From contig NZ_CP113066.1 of NCBI RefSeq assembly GCF_026625845.1, forward strand, positions 2,542,001-2,606,000: a stretch of DNA of 64,000 nucleotides, written 5' to 3'. The stretch comes from Agrococcus sp. SL85. GTDB taxonomy: Bacteria > Actinomycetota > Actinomycetes > Actinomycetales > Microbacteriaceae. Of this stretch, positions 35,302 to 45,635 are shown piece after piece. Positions within the stretch are counted from its first letter, which is position 1. Every line of letters starts with the position of its first letter. Both the position numbers and the translations under genes were made by a program. A model generated the notes under the pieces. The model did not search any database. It saw only the letters and a program-made list of their open reading frames with translations, and was not told the origin of the DNA.

Positions 35302-36249
35302 ATGCTGGGTCGGACCGGCGGCGACGCCGCGGGCGAGGGGATCTCCTGGGCGGCGTTCGCCGACTGGTGGTCGGAGTGGGGCCAGGGCTTCTCGATCGTG
35401 CTGATCGTGCTCGGCGCGATCATCGGCTACTACGTCGTCAAGGCGATCATCGGCCGCGTCGTCCACGAGGTGGTCACTGGCGTCAAGCGCCGGGCCGACG
35501 CCGCCGACACCGAGGCGCTCTCCCACTCCCCGCTCGCGCAGGTGCGCATCGTGCAGCGCACCCGCGCGATCGGGAGCGTGCTGAACACGATCGTCGCCTG
35601 GGTGATCGCGGTCCTCGCCCTCATCCTCATCCTGAGCATCCTGGGCGTGAACGGCGGCTCGCTCGTCGCGATGGCCGGCTTCCTGGGCGCCGCCGCGGGC
35701 ATCGGCGCGCAGGGCGTCATCCGCGACTTCCTGAACGGCCTGTTCATGGTCTTCGAGGACCAGCTCGGCATCGGCGACGTCGTCGACCTCGGCGAGGCGA
35801 CGGGCGTCGTCGAGTCGGTCGGCATCCGCGTCACGCAGGTGCGCGACGTGCAGGGCACGCTCTGGTACGTGCGCAACGGCGAGATCCTGCGGGTCGGCAA
35901 CAAGTCGCAGGGCTGGGCGCGCGTGCTGCTCGACCAGGCCGTGCCCTACGACGTCGACGTCGACGCGGTCGAGCAGCGCCTGCTCGACGTCGCGACCGCG
36001 ATGAGCGAGGACGTCGCGTGGGAGTCCCGCATCATCGAGAAGCCCGAGACCTGGGGCATCGAGTCGGTGTCGGCCGAGGCCGTCGTCATCCGCCTCGTCG
36101 TCAAGACCCGCGCGAGCGCGAAGGACGACGTGGCGCGCGAGCTGCGCCGCCGCGTGAAGGACGGCCTCGACGACCTCGGCGTCACGCTCCCGTCGCTGCA
36201 GAAGGTCGTCGTGCAGGGCCTCGAGGGCCCGCAGAAGGGCACGGCGTGA
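35302..36249 (+). CDS. mscS: Small-conductance mechanosensitive channel MscS
   Basis: 315 residues with three transmembrane helices in the first 130 residues. The pore helix (GAAAGIGAQGVIRDFLNGLFMVFEDQLGIGDVV) is the MscS signature and a cytoplasmic beta/alpha domain follows. It releases solutes on hypo-osmotic shock. ATG 35302 has GGAGGAGA upstream. Its stop overlaps the GTG of the globin gene by 4 bp. Confidence 0.94.
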   Translation: MLGRTGGDAAGEGISWAAFADWWSEWGQGFSIVLIVLGAIIGYYVVKAIIGRVVHEVVTGVKRRADAADTEALSHSPLAQVRIVQRTRAIGSVLNTIVAWVIAVLALILILSILGVNGGSLVAMAGFLGAAAGIGAQGVIRDFLNGLFMVFEDQLGIGDVVDLGEATGVVESVGIRVTQVRDVQGTLWYVRNGEILRVGNKSQGWARVLLDQAVPYDVDVDAVEQRLLDVATAMSEDVAWESRIIEKPETWGIESVSAEAVVIRLVVKTRASAKDDVARELRRRVKDGLDDLGVTLPSLQKVVVQGLEGPQKGTA

Positions 36250-36632
36250 GCCAGTCGCTGCACGAGGCGATGGGCGGCACGCCGTTCTTCGCGGCGCTCG
36301 TGCACGGCTTCTACGACCGCGTCTGGGAGGACGAGGTGCTGCGGCCCATGTACCCGCAGGACGACCGCGCGGGCGCCGAGGAGCGCCTCCGGCTCTTCCT
36401 CGAGCAGTTCTTCGGCGGCCCCACCACCTACAGCGACACCCGCGGCCACCCGCGCCTGCGCATGCGCCACGCGCCGTTCCCCATCGACCTCGAGGCGCGC
36501 GACCGCTGGCTCGCGGCGATGACGGCCTCGGTCGACGCGCTCGACCCCGCCCCGCTGCACCGCGCGGAGCTCATGGACTACTTCGAGCGCGCCGCGACGG
36601 CGATGCTCAACCGGAACCCGCTCTTCCGCTAG
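36246..36632 (+). CDS. glbO: Truncated haemoglobin, group II (GlbO)
   Basis: 128 residues, MSQSLHEAMGGTPFFAALVHGFYDRVWEDEVLRPMYPQDD..., a 2-on-2 globin. The proximal His lies in LRMRHAPFPI and the Tyr/Trp pattern YSDTRGHPRLR is group II. It probably binds O2 or NO, often linked to respiration. GTG 36246 overlaps the mscS stop. The pepN-mscS-glbO run parallels mycobacterial Rv2467-Rv2470. Confidence 0.92.
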   Translation: MSQSLHEAMGGTPFFAALVHGFYDRVWEDEVLRPMYPQDDRAGAEERLRLFLEQFFGGPTTYSDTRGHPRLRMRHAPFPIDLEARDRWLAAMTASVDALDPAPLHRAELMDYFERAATAMLNRNPLFR

Positions 36633-36654
36633 CGCGACCACCCAGGAGGCGACG

Positions 36655-38318
36655 ATGCCCGACACGACCACCGACACCGACGTGCTCGTGATCGGCGCGG
36701 GCCTCGCCGGCCTCGTCGCCGCGTGCGGCGCCCTCGACCGGGGCCGCACGGTGTGGATCGTCGAGCAGGAGGGCCGCCGCTCGATCGGCGGGCAGGCCTG
36801 GTGGTCGTTCGGGGGGCTGCTGCTCGTCGACTCCCCCGAGCAGCGCCGGCTCGGCATCCGCGACTCCGTCGACCTCGCGCGCGAGGACTGGCTGCGCAGC
36901 GCCGGCTTCGACGCCGACGGCGACGAGCACGGCCGCGCGTGGATGGAGGCGTACCTCGCGTTCGCGCACGAGGAGCTGCGGCCCTGGCTGCGCGAGCTCG
37001 GCGTCGGGCTCTTCCCCGTCGTCGGCCACGCCGAGCGCGGCGCGCGCACGCCCGGCGGCCACGGCAACAGCGTGCCGCGCTTCCACATCGTCTGGGGCAC
37101 GGGGCCGGGCCTCGTCGCGCCCTTCACGCGGCAGCTGCGGGAGGCCGTCGCCGAGGGCCGGGCGCAGCTCTCGTTCCGGCATCGCGCGACGCGGCTGCTG
37201 GTCGAGGAGGGCCGGGTCGTGGGCGCCGAGGGCGAGCGCCTCGCCGAGGACGTCGCGGTGCGCGGCGAGCCCTCGAGCCGAGAGGTCGTCGGCGGCTGGG
37301 CGGCGCGCGCCGAGAGCATCGTCGTCGCGACCGGCGGCATCGGCGGCGAGAGCTCGCGCGCGTGCACGAGCTCTGGCCCGCGCGGCTCGGCACCCCGCCC
37401 GCCGCGCCGCTGCGCGGCGTGCCCGCGCACGTCGACGGCTCGGGCCTCGACCTCGCGCGCGACGCCGGCGCACGGCTCGTGCATGGCGACCGCATGTGGC
37501 ACTACACCGAGGGCATCGCCAACTGGGATCCCGTGTGGCCCGGCCACGGCATCCGCATCCTGCCGGGGCCGTCGAGCCTGTGGCTCGACCACCGCGGGCA
37601 GCGGCTGCCAGCGCCCTGCTACCCCGGCTTCGACACCCTCGAGACGCTCGCGCACCTGCGCTCGGTCGGCGCCGAGCACTCGTGGTTCGTGCTCACGCAG
37701 TCGATCGTCGAGAAGGAGTTCACGCTCTCGGGCTCCGAGCAGAACCCCGACCTCACCGGGCGCTCGCTGCGCCGCCTCGCGCAGCGCGTGCTGCCGGGCG
37801 CGCCCGCGCCCGTGCAGGCGTTCCTCGACCACGGTGAGGACTTCGTCGTCGCCTCGAGCCTCACCGAGCTCCTCGACGGCATGGAGCGGCTCAGCGCCGA
37901 CTCCCTCGGCGGCGGGCAGCTCGACCGCGCCGCCGTCGTCGCCGCGATCGAGGCGCGCGACGATGCCGTCGCCGATCCGGCCTCCGACGACCCGCAGGCG
38001 GTCGAGATCCGCCGCGCGCGCGAGTACGTGGGCGACCGCCTCGTGCGCACCGCCGCGCCCCACCGCATCCTCGACGAGCGGCACTGGCCGCTCATCGCCG
38101 TGCGCCTGCGCACCCTCACGCGGAAGACGCTCGGCGGCATCGAGACCGACCTCGACGCGCGGGCGCTCGGCACCGACGGCACGCCCGTGCCGGGGCTCCT
38201 CGCCGTCGGCGAGGCCGCGGGCTTCGGCGGGGGCGGCGTGCACGGCGCCCGCGCGCTCGAGGGCACGTTCCTCGGCGGCTGCCTGCACACGGGCCGGCGC
38301 GCCGGCCGCATCGCCTAG
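36655..38318 (+). pseudogene. FAD-dependent dehydrogenase (fumarate reductase/KstD-like), one frameshift
   Basis: Two frames form one flavoprotein of about 554 residues. The first frame starts MPDTTTDTDVLVIGAGLAGLVAA (FAD-binding GxGxxG) and runs to ATGGIGG near 37347. The second continues from about 37350 as ELARVHELWPARLGTPPAAPLRGVPAHVDGSGLDLARDAGARLVHG and ends ARALEGTFLGGCLHTGRRAGRIA at 38318. A single missing base at 37348-37353 explains the break. Everything else is intact, so this may be a sequence error. It lies in the family of flavoprotein dehydrogenases acting on steroid-like or dicarboxylate substrates. Confidence 0.85.
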
Positions 38319-38324
38319 ACGCGA

Positions 38325-38354
38325 CGGAGCCCCCGTCCGAGGACGGGGGCTCCG
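38325..38354. terminator. Bidirectional terminator between the flavoprotein gene and ctaF
   Basis: Self-complementary 14-bp arms (38325-38338 with 38341-38354), in practice a 12-13-bp stem with a tight loop, between convergent stops at 38318 and 38366. Confidence 0.82.
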
Positions 38355-38365
38355 AGCCGATCGCG

Positions 38366-38788
38366 TCAGCGGCTGAAGTTGCCGCGGTAGTACTCGTACA
38401 CCCAGCCCACCAGCATGATGAGGATCAGCGCGGCGGCGATGGGGATGAGGAACGTCGGGCCCGCGAGCGAGACGAACATGAGCGCCAGCGCACCGCCGAG
38501 CGAGATGGGCCACCAGCTCCAGGGCGAGAAGTGGCCCTGCTCGGGGTCGCCGTCGTCGATCTCGGCGTCGAGGCGGTCCTCCGGCAGCTCCACGCCGTTC
38601 TGGTTGCGGTACAGCAGCCAGAGGTAGAAGCCGATGAGCACCGAGAGCATGCCGGTCAGCGCCATGCCGACCGTGCCCGTCCACTCGACCTCGCCGCCGT
38701 AGGCGAGCATGTGCCAGAGCGTGTACACCGCGGCCGCGGCGAAGAAGAACGTCGCCAGGACGCCCAGCAGGATCAGGTTCGCGCGCAT
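38366..38788 (-). CDS. ctaF: Cytochrome c oxidase subunit IV, actinobacterial type (CtaF)
   Basis: 140 residues with four transmembrane helices in two pairs and the central hydrophilic loop [36 protein letters not shown], the CtaF signature. It is the fourth subunit of the aa3 oxidase in the actinobacterial bcc-aa3 respiratory supercomplex. It begins one base after the ctaD stop. Confidence 0.94.
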   Translation of the reverse strand: MRANLILLGVLATFFFAAAAVYTLWHMLAYGGEVEWTGTVGMALTGMLSVLIGFYLWLLYRNQNGVELPEDRLDAEIDDGDPEQGHFSPWSWWPISLGGALALMFVSLAGPTFLIPIAAALILIMLVGWVYEYYRGNFSR

Positions 38789-38789
38789 G

Positions 38790-40515
38790 TCAGCGGTCTC
38801 CGGTCTTCGTCACGTCGATCACGTCGTCGCGCTGCGGCTTGTCCTCGAGGGGGCCCGCGCCGACGCCGAACTGCGGCCCCGCGTTCGGGTGGTGCAGGTC
38901 GAAGGCGGGCGACTCCGAGCGGATGCGCGGGATCGACGTGAAGTTGTGGCGCGGCGGCGGGCAGCTCGTGGCCCACTCGAGCGAGCGGCCGGTGCCCCAC
39001 GGGTCGTCGACCGTGACCTTCGGCGCCGTGCGGGCCGTGATCCACACGTTCCAGAGGAAGGGCACCATCGACAGCGCCAGGATCATCGCACCCACGGTGG
39101 AGATCTGGTTCATCCAGGTGAAGCCCTCCTCGGGCAGGTACGTGTAGTACCGGCGCGGCATGCCGATGACGCCCAGCCAGTGCTGGATGAGGAACGTCAT
39201 GTGGAAGCCGATGAAGAGCAGCCAGAAGTGGATGTGGCCCAGGCGGTCGTTGAGCATCTTGCCCGTCCACTTCGGCCACCAGAAGTAGAAGCCGGAGAAC
39301 ATGGCGAACACGACCGTGCCGAAGACGACGTAGTGGAAGTGCGCCACCACGAAGTAGCCGTCGGAGAGGTGGAAGTCGAGCGGCGGCGAGGCGAGGATCA
39401 CGCCCGTGAGGCCGCCGAAGGTGAACGTCACGAGGAAGCCGAGCGCCCACACCATGGGCGACTCCCACGTGATCGAGCCGCGCCACATCGTGCCGATCCA
39501 GTTGAAGATCTTCACGCCGGTCGGCACCGCGATGAGCATCGTCATGAGCGCGAACCACGGCAGCAGCACCGTGCCCGTCACGTACATGTGGTGCGCCCAC
39601 ACCGTCACCGACAGGGCGGCGATCGCGATCGTCGCGCCGACGAGGGTGTTGTAGCCGAAGATCGGCTTCCGCGAGAAGACCGGGATGACCTCGGAGATGA
39701 TGCCGAAGAACGGCAGGGCGATGATGTACACCTCGGGGTGGCCGAAGAACCAGAACAGGTGCTGCCACAGCACGACGCCGCCGTTTGCGGGGTCGAAGAT
39801 GTGGGCACCGAAGATGCGGTCGGCCGCGAGGCCGAACATCGCGGCCGCGAGCACCGGGAACGCGATGATCACGAGGATCGACGTGATGAGGATGTTCCAG
39901 GTGAAGATCGACATGCGGAACATCGTCATGCCGGGCGCGCGCATCGTGAGGATCGTCGTGATGAAGTTCACGCCACCGAGGATCGTGCCGAAGCCCGAGA
40001 GCGCGAGGCCGAGCACCCAGAGGTGGCCGCCGATGCCGGGCGAGTACGCGACGTCGCTGAGCGGCGTGTACGCGGTCCAGCCGAACGACGCGGCACCCTG
40101 CGGGGTGAGGAAGCCGGCGACGGCGATGAACGAGCCGAAGCCTGTAGAGCCAGTAGGCGAGCGCGTTGAGTCGCGGGAAGGCGACGTCGGGCGCGCCGAT
40201 CTGCAGCGGCATGAGCACGTTGGCGAAGCCCGCGAAGAGCGGCGTCGCGAACATGAGCAGCATGATCGTGCCGTGCATGGTGAAGAGCTGGTTGTACTGC
40301 TCCTCCGTCGGCACGACCTCGAGGCCCGGCGCGAACAGCTGCGCACGGATCAGGAGCGCCATCACGCCGCCGATGCAGAAGTACAGGAACGACGTGATCA
40401 GGTACATGTACCCGATCGTCTTGTGGTCGGTGGAGGTGATCCACTTGACCAGGACGTTGCCCTTCGACTCTGCGCTGCGGCTGATGCCGGGCGCGGGCGC
40501 CGTCTGCGTGGACAT
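38790..40515 (-). CDS. ctaD: Cytochrome c oxidase subunit I (CtaD), with an apparent frameshift
   Basis: About 575 residues over two frames. The N-terminal frame reads [35 protein letters not shown]... [10 protein letters not shown] (haem a ligand) to LNALAYWLY. After an extra base near 40143 the second frame continues [15 protein letters not shown]... with the CuB histidines in [10 protein letters not shown] and HHMYVTG, the haem ligands in HFHYVVFG, and ends [10 protein letters not shown]. All catalytic residues are present and the enzyme is central to respiration, so a base-calling error is more likely than a true mutation. It overlaps ctaC by one base. Confidence 0.9.
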
Positions 40516-41414
40516 CAGTTGCCCTCTTCCTGGTTCGTGTTGTCGACGTTCTCGTCGCTCTCGGGGTCGATGCCCTGGTCGCCCGAGAAGGGGTTGATCG
40601 ACTCGTCGAGCGGACCGACGTTGCCCTCGGCCTCGAGGCTCTCGAGGTAGGCGTCGTACTCGGCGGGGCTGACGAGCTCGACGTTGAAGAGCATCGCCGA
40701 GTGGTACTCGCCGCAGAGCTCCGCGCACTTGCCGCGGAAGACGCCCTCCTGCGAGCCCGTCTCGAAGTACATGTGGTTCGTGACGCCCGGGAGCATGTCC
40801 TTCTTGTAGAGGAACTCGACGATCCAGAACGAGTGCGCGACGTCGCGCGCCTCGAGCGTGATCTCGATCGACGAGTCGGTCGGGAGCACGAGCGTGGGCA
40901 GCTCGCCCTCCGCGTACTGGCCGTCGGCGTCGCGCTGCGCCTGGATGCCCTGGAAGTAGACCTGCTCCTGGCCCTCGCGCTCGTAGACGAAGTCCCACGA
41001 CCAGCGCTTGCCGTAGACGGTGATCGAGTAGTCGGGGTCGGCGTTCGGCTCCTCGATGATCGCCTGGTCGCGCGCGGTGAACGCGAAGAAGCCGGCGACG
41101 AGGATCACGGGCACGATGGTGAAGAAGATCTCCATCGGCATGTGGTAGCGGAGCTGCACCGGCAGGCCGACCTGGCCCTTGCGGCGGCGGTAGGCGACCG
41201 CGGCGAAGATCATGAGGCCCCACGTGATGACGCCCACGGCGAGCAGCACGATCCAGGAGGTCGTCCACAGGCCCATGATGCGGTCGACGTGGTTCGTCAG
41301 GCCCGGCTGCGACGGCATGTACCCCTGGAGCTGCTCCTGGGTGCATCCGGCGAGCGCGAGCGCCACCACCACGGCGAGCGGGGCCGCGATCCAACGAGAT
41401 CGACGATTGCGCAA
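40515..41414 (-). CDS. ctaC: Cytochrome c oxidase subunit II (CtaC)
   Basis: 299 residues. The lipoprotein signal ends LALAGC (C24), followed by two transmembrane helices and an extracytoplasmic cupredoxin domain whose CuA site is in [14 protein letters not shown]. The start is TTG 41414, since GGAGGAAG lies just upstream and the signal peptide then begins [16 protein letters not shown]; no ATG fits. It is first in the ctaC-ctaD-ctaF operon. A TAGGAT hexamer about 40 bp upstream is a plausible -10. Confidence 0.93.
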   Translation of the reverse strand: MRNRRSRWIAAPLAVVVALALAGCTQEQLQGYMPSQPGLTNHVDRIMGLWTTSWIVLLAVGVITWGLMIFAAVAYRRRKGQVGLPVQLRYHMPMEIFFTIVPVILVAGFFAFTARDQAIIEEPNADPDYSITVYGKRWSWDFVYEREGQEQVYFQGIQAQRDADGQYAEGELPTLVLPTDSSIEITLEARDVAHSFWIVEFLYKKDMLPGVTNHMYFETGSQEGVFRGKCAELCGEYHSAMLFNVELVSPAEYDAYLESLEAEGNVGPLDESINPFSGDQGIDPESDENVDNTNQEEGN

Positions 41415-41582
41415 GGTCTTCCTCCGACTCGGGTGAACGTCGGTATCGATCCTAGTACCCACAGCGCACGCCCAGACCCCCGCGACCCTCCTCAGAGGGC
41501 CGGATGCGAGGGCCCGCCAGGATGCGCGAACGCCGCCGGCCCGGAGGCCGACGGCGTGTCGCGCGAAGTGGCGCGGAGGCTC

Positions 41583-41618
41583 AGTGGAAGGAGTCGCCGC
41601 TCGCGCAGGAGCCCCGCG
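41583..41618. repeat. Detached copy of the erpA 3' end
   Basis: 34 of 36 bases match 41651-41686, the last codons and stop of erpA, in the same orientation and 68 bp away. The copy would encode GSCASGDSFH-stop, so one of the two terminal cluster cysteines is Ser. Between the copies lies a CCCCGCGA/TCGCGGGG hairpin. The interval 41415-41582 holds no other gene. Confidence 0.88.
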
Positions 41619-41648
41619 ACGCACCGCGCTGCGCTCGCGGGGTCGCTG

Positions 41649-41990
41649 CTAGTGGAAGGAGTCGCCGCACGCGCAGGAGCCCTGCGCGTTCGGGTTGTCC
41701 ATCGTGAAGCCCTGCTTCTGGATCGTGTCCTCGAAGTCGATGGTCGAGCCGTCGAGGTACGGCACGCTCATGCGGTCGACGATGACCTCGACCCCGTCGA
41801 AGTCGCGGACGACATCGCCGTCGAGCCTGCGCTCGTCGAAGTACAGCTGGTAGATGAGGCCCGAGCACCCGCCCGGCTGCACGGCGACGCGCAGCCGCAG
41901 GTCGTCGCGGCCCTCCTGGTCGAGCAGCCGGCGCACCTTGTCGGCGGCGGTGTCGGTGAGCGTGACGCCGTGCGTCGCGATGTCCGTCAT
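41649..41990 (-). CDS. erpA: Iron-sulfur cluster insertion protein ErpA (HesB/IscA family)
   Basis: 113 residues with the three A-type carrier cysteines: C42 in PGGCSG, and C106 and C108 in GSCACGDSFH. It transfers Fe-S clusters to apo-proteins. ATG 41990 has GGGAGGAG upstream. A 5' leader hairpin CGGGTGC-AGC-GCACCCG (42015-42031) precedes it. Its 3' end is duplicated just downstream. The neighbourhood (ctaC and an ErpA-like gene close together) is common in actinomycetes. Confidence 0.94.
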   Translation of the reverse strand: MTDIATHGVTLTDTAADKVRRLLDQEGRDDLRLRVAVQPGGCSGLIYQLYFDERRLDGDVVRDFDGVEVIVDRMSVPYLDGSTIDFEDTIQKQGFTMDNPNAQGSCACGDSFH

Positions 41991-42060
41991 CTGCGTGCTC
42001 CTCCCGTGGTTCCTCGGGTGCAGCGCACCCGGCCTCCAGTGTATTCCCGCTCCGGCCCGA

Positions 42061-43473
42061 TCAGGCGGAGCGATCGCCCGCGCGGGCGAGCAGCAGCGCC
42101 TCGGCGCCGATCGCCCGGCGCAGCACGCCCAGGTGCTGCGACTCGTTGGGGCTGTGCGCCATCGTCGCGGGGTCCTCGACGCCCGTCACGAGGATCTGCG
42201 ACTCGGGGAACTGCGCCACGAGGTCGGCGATGAACGGGATCGAGCCGCCGATGCCCGCCTCGACGGGGGCCGTGCCCCACGCATCCGCCATCGCCTGCTT
42301 GGCCTCCTGCGCGCCCCAGCCGCTCGCGTCGACGAGGAAGGGGTCGCCGAGGTCGATCGAGTCGTACGCGACGTGGGCGCCGAAGGGCGCGTGCGCGCGG
42401 ATGTGCGCGTCGAGCGCCGCGAAGGCGCTCTCGGCCGACTGCCCCGGCGCGATGCGCGTCGAGATGCGGAAGCGCACCGTCGGCAGGATCGTGTTCGAGG
42501 CGTCGGCGACGCTCGGCGCGTCGATGCCCGTGAGCGTCACCGAGGGCTTCGCCCAGACGCGGCTGAGCAGCGGGCCCGTGCCGATGAGCGAGACGCCCTC
42601 GAGCACGTCGGCCTCGTGGCGCACGGCCTCCTCGCTCTGCTCGGGCACGTCGAGGTCGGCCTCCGTGAGCCCCTCGACCGCGACCGAGCCGTCCTCGCGC
42701 CAGAACGACGCGGCGAGCTTCGCGAAGGCGAGCATCGCGTCGGGCACGATGCCGCCGACCATGCCGGAGTGGCTCGCGTGCCCGAGCGTCGAGACGCGCA
42801 CGTTGAAGGCGACGTTGCCGCGGAGCGCGACCGTGAGCGAGGGCGTGTCGACGTCCCAGTTGTCGGAGTCGGCGACGACGATGACGTCGGCCCGGAGCGT
42901 GTCGGCGTGCAGCTCGAGGAAGCGCGAGAACGAGCGGGAGCCGTGCTCCTCCTCCCCCTCGATGAAGAGGGCGATGCCGAGCTCGGGGTCGGCGACCTCG
43001 GCGAGCGCGCGGACCGCGGCGATGTGGGCGATGACGCCCGCCTTGTCGTCGGAGGCGCCGCGGCCGTAGAGGCGGCCGTCGACCTCGGTGGGCTCGAAGG
43101 GCGGCGTGCGCCACAGCGACTCGTCGCCCCAGGGCTGCACGTCGTGGTGCGCGTAGAGCAGGATCGAGGGCTTGCCCGCCTTCGGCGCGCGCACCGCGAG
43201 CACCGCGGGCTGGCCGAGCTCGTCGGTGTCGCCGATGGGCGCGCGCTCGATCGTGACGCGCTCGAAGACGCCCGTGCCCTCGGCGAGCGCGGCGACGGCC
43301 TCGGCGCTCGCCTGCACGTGCGCGGGGTCGTAGGCGTCCCACGAGACGCTCGGGATCCGCACGAGCGCCCGCAGGTCCTCCACGGTGCGCTCGAAGCCGG
43401 CGTCGACGGCGGCGAGGATCGCGCGATCGCGGTCGGTGAGGGTGGCTGCGGGCTGCGTCTCTGGAGTCGTCAT
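42061..43473 (-). CDS. M20-family metallodipeptidase
   Basis: 470 residues. The metal-binding His-Asp is in LLYAHHDVQPWG, the bridging Asp in GRGASDDKAG, and the catalytic Glu pair in IEGEEEHGS, with a dimerisation domain in between (about 200-340). It cleaves small peptides in the cytoplasm. ATG 43473 is preferred over a 72-bp longer reading that is Arg-rich and overlaps the promoter of the divergent gene. M. tuberculosis has a similar peptidase (Rv2141c) near its division cluster. Confidence 0.92.
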   Translation of the reverse strand: MTTPETQPAATLTDRDRAILAAVDAGFERTVEDLRALVRIPSVSWDAYDPAHVQASAEAVAALAEGTGVFERVTIERAPIGDTDELGQPAVLAVRAPKAGKPSILLYAHHDVQPWGDESLWRTPPFEPTEVDGRLYGRGASDDKAGVIAHIAAVRALAEVADPELGIALFIEGEEEHGSRSFSRFLELHADTLRADVIVVADSDNWDVDTPSLTVALRGNVAFNVRVSTLGHASHSGMVGGIVPDAMLAFAKLAASFWREDGSVAVEGLTEADLDVPEQSEEAVRHEADVLEGVSLIGTGPLLSRVWAKPSVTLTGIDAPSVADASNTILPTVRFRISTRIAPGQSAESAFAALDAHIRAHAPFGAHVAYDSIDLGDPFLVDASGWGAQEAKQAMADAWGTAPVEAGIGGSIPFIADLVAQFPESQILVTGVEDPATMAHSPNESQHLGVLRRAIGAEALLLARAGDRSA

Positions 43474-43554
43474 GCGCACGATCCTAGGCGGCGATCGGCA
43501 CGCGCTCCGGCGGTACGATGGGAGCCCGACGACCCCGCGACGCAAGGACCCGAC

Positions 43555-44115
43555 GTGCCCCTCTTCAGCCGCTCCGACGCCAGCAAGGCTCAGCCCGAGC
43601 CGCAGCCGGAGGGCCGCCGCACGCCGAAGCAGTCCGAGCAGGTCGCGCGCAACCGCCGCCCCCTGGTCCCCGAGGACCGCAAGGAGGCGCGTCGCCAGAT
43701 GCAGGACAAGATGCGGGCGGAGCGCGAGAAGGCGCGGCTCGGCTTCGAGCGCGGCGACGAGAAGTACCTGCCCGCGCGCGACAAGGGCCCCGTGCGCCGC
43801 TTCGTGCGCGACTGGGTCGACGCCCGCCTCTCGCTCGGCACGCTCGCCATGCCGATGATGATCGTCGTCCTCGTGCTCACGTTCATCAACGACCCGCAGT
43901 GGCGCCTCGTGGCGAACATCGTGCTGTGGTCGTTCGTGCTGCTCGTCGTGCTCGACTCGGTCTTCATGGCGTGGCAGCTCCGCCGCGCGGTGCGCGCGCG
44001 CTTCGGTGCGAAGGAGGCGAAGGGCAACGGCTGGTACGCCACGATGCGCGCCGTGCAGATGCCCTTCATGCGCATGCCGAAGCCGCAGACGAAGCTCTTC
44101 CGCTACCCGGAGTAG
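43555..44115 (+). CDS. DUF3043-family membrane protein
   Basis: 186 residues with a highly charged N-terminal half (GRRTPKQSEQVARNRRPLVPEDRKEARRQMQDKMRAEREK..), then two transmembrane helices (about 100-120 and 123-142) and a basic tail ending KPQTKLFRYPE. This layout and the RRPLVPxDRKEA stretch match DUF3043, found throughout actinomycetes and of unknown role. GTG 43555 follows CAAGGA; GTACGAT lies at -10 distance. It is divergent from the M20 gene. Confidence 0.88.
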   Translation: MPLFSRSDASKAQPEPQPEGRRTPKQSEQVARNRRPLVPEDRKEARRQMQDKMRAEREKARLGFERGDEKYLPARDKGPVRRFVRDWVDARLSLGTLAMPMMIVVLVLTFINDPQWRLVANIVLWSFVLLVVLDSVFMAWQLRRAVRARFGAKEAKGNGWYATMRAVQMPFMRMPKPQTKLFRYPE

Positions 44116-44148
44116 CCCCGGGCGGGCGCGCCGGCCGGTCGGCCGACG

Positions 44149-45171
44149 CTAGCGGGCCGCGAGGCCGCGGTTGATCTCGCGCGCCCAGCCGGGCCCGCGG
44201 TAGATGAACGCGGTGTAGCCCTGCACGAGGCTCGCGCCCGCCGCGAGGCGCTCGCGCACGTCGGCAGCGGTCTCGACGCCGCCGACCGAGACGACGTCGA
44301 TCGCCTCGGGCAGCGCGGCGCGCAGGCGGCGCAGGACCTGGAGCGAGCGGGCGGCGACCGGGGGCCCCGAGAGGCCGCCCGCGCCGGCGGCCGCGACGAC
44401 CGCGGGGTCGGACGCGAGGGCGTCGCGCGCGATCGTGGTGTTCGTGGCGATCACGCCGGCGAGCCCGAGCCGCGCCGCGAGCGCCGCGATGCCCTCGACC
44501 TGCTCGTCGTCGAGGTCGGGCGCGATCTTCACGAGCACGGGCGAGTCACCTGCGGCGCCGCGGATCGCGGCGAGGAGCGGCTCGAGCACGGCCTCGTCCT
44601 GCAGGCCGCGCAGCCCGGGGGTGTTCGGCGAGGAGACGTTGACCGCGAGGTAGTCGGCGACCGGCGCGAGGAGCCGCGTCGAGGCGAGGTAGTCGGCCTC
44701 GACCGCGGCGCGGTCGTCGGCGTCGACGACGCGGCTCTTGCCGATGTTCACGCCGATCACGGGGCGGGAGCGCGCCTCGCGGGCGGCGGCGATGCGCTCG
44801 GCGGCGGCCGCGGCTCCCCCGTTGTTGAAGCCCATCCGGTTGATGAGCGCCCGGTCGTCGACGAGGCGGAAGAGCCGCGGCCGATCGTTGCCGGGCTGCG
44901 GCCGCGCCGTGAGCGTGCCGACCTCCACGTGGCCGAAGCCGAGGGCGCCGAGGCCGGCGATCATCGTCGCGTCCTTGTCGAAGCCCGCGGCGATGCCGAA
45001 GGGGGTCGGGAAGTCGCGGCCGAGCGCGCGGGTCGCGAGCGCGGCGTCGGTGCGCACGCCCGGGCGCGCGAGGCCCGCAGCGCGGATCGCGGCGGCGCCG
45101 AGGTGGTGGGCGCGCTCCGGGTCGACGTGCCGGAAGCCGTGCCGGAAGAGCAGCTCGTAGGGGGTGGTCAC
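44149..45171 (-). CDS. pyrD: Dihydroorotate dehydrogenase (quinone), class 2
   Basis: 340 residues with the N-terminal amphipathic helix of class 2 ([24 protein letters not shown]), FMN-binding [20 protein letters not shown], the catalytic Ser region [11 protein letters not shown], and [11 protein letters not shown]. It oxidises dihydroorotate to orotate at the membrane, using quinone. GTG 45171 overlaps the nrdR stop by 4 bp. Confidence 0.95.
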   Translation of the reverse strand: MTTPYELLFRHGFRHVDPERAHHLGAAAIRAAGLARPGVRTDAALATRALGRDFPTPFGIAAGFDKDATMIAGLGALGFGHVEVGTLTARPQPGNDRPRLFRLVDDRALINRMGFNNGGAAAAAERIAAAREARSRPVIGVNIGKSRVVDADDRAAVEADYLASTRLLAPVADYLAVNVSSPNTPGLRGLQDEAVLEPLLAAIRGAAGDSPVLVKIAPDLDDEQVEGIAALAARLGLAGVIATNTTIARDALASDPAVVAAAGAGGLSGPPVAARSLQVLRRLRAALPEAIDVVSVGGVETAADVRERLAAGASLVQGYTAFIYRGPGWAREINRGLAAR

Positions 45172-45635
45172 GCCTCGGGCTCCTCGGTGCGCCGGTCCTC
45201 GCGGAGGCCCGCGATCGCGGTCTCGAAGTCGTCGAGCGACTCGAAGGCCTGGTAGACGCTCGCGAAGCGCAGGTAGGCGACCTCGTCGAGGGCGCGGAGC
45301 GGCGGCAGCACCGCGAGGCCGATGTCGTTCGCGTCGATCTGGCTCGCGCCGGTGGCGCGGATGGTCTCCTCGACGGCCTGGGCCACCTGCGCGAGGTCGG
45401 CGTCCGAGACGGGGCGGCCGCGGGCGGCCTTCCGCACGCCCTCGACGACCTTGTCGCGCGAGAAGGGCACGAGCACGCCGTTGCGCTTCACGACCGAGAG
45501 GCTCGCGGTCTCGGTCGTCGTGAAGCGGCGCCCGCACTCGGTGCACTGGCGGCGGCGGCGGATCGAGAGCCCGTCGTCGCTCGTGCGGGAGTCGACGACG
45601 CGCGAGTCGGGGTTGCGGCAGAAGGGGCAGTGCAT
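45168..45635 (-). CDS. nrdR: Transcriptional repressor NrdR
   Basis: 155 residues. The zinc ribbon has C3, C6, C31 and C34 ([17 protein letters not shown]... QCTECGRRF), and an ATP-cone domain (about 47-140, [23 protein letters not shown]) follows. It represses ribonucleotide reductase genes in response to ATP/dATP. It abuts hisD and overlaps pyrD, so the three form a transcription unit; no nrd genes are in view. Confidence 0.96.
   Translation of the reverse strand: MHCPFCRNPDSRVVDSRTSDDGLSIRRRRQCTECGRRFTTTETASLSVVKRNGVLVPFSRDKVVEGVRKAARGRPVSDADLAQVAQAVEETIRATGASQIDANDIGLAVLPPLRALDEVAYLRFASVYQAFESLDDFETAIAGLREDRRTEEPEA

Noticed and set aside
38790..40515. Programmed frameshifting in ctaD, or two separate oxidase genes
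   Set aside because: No slippery run or stimulatory structure is evident at 40143, and neither half would work alone. An indel error is simpler.
41581..41868. Open frame on the minus strand ending GSCASGDSFH, like an extra Fe-S carrier gene
   Set aside because: Only the last ten codons resemble ErpA; the rest is erpA read in another frame. It is the duplicated 3' end, not a gene.
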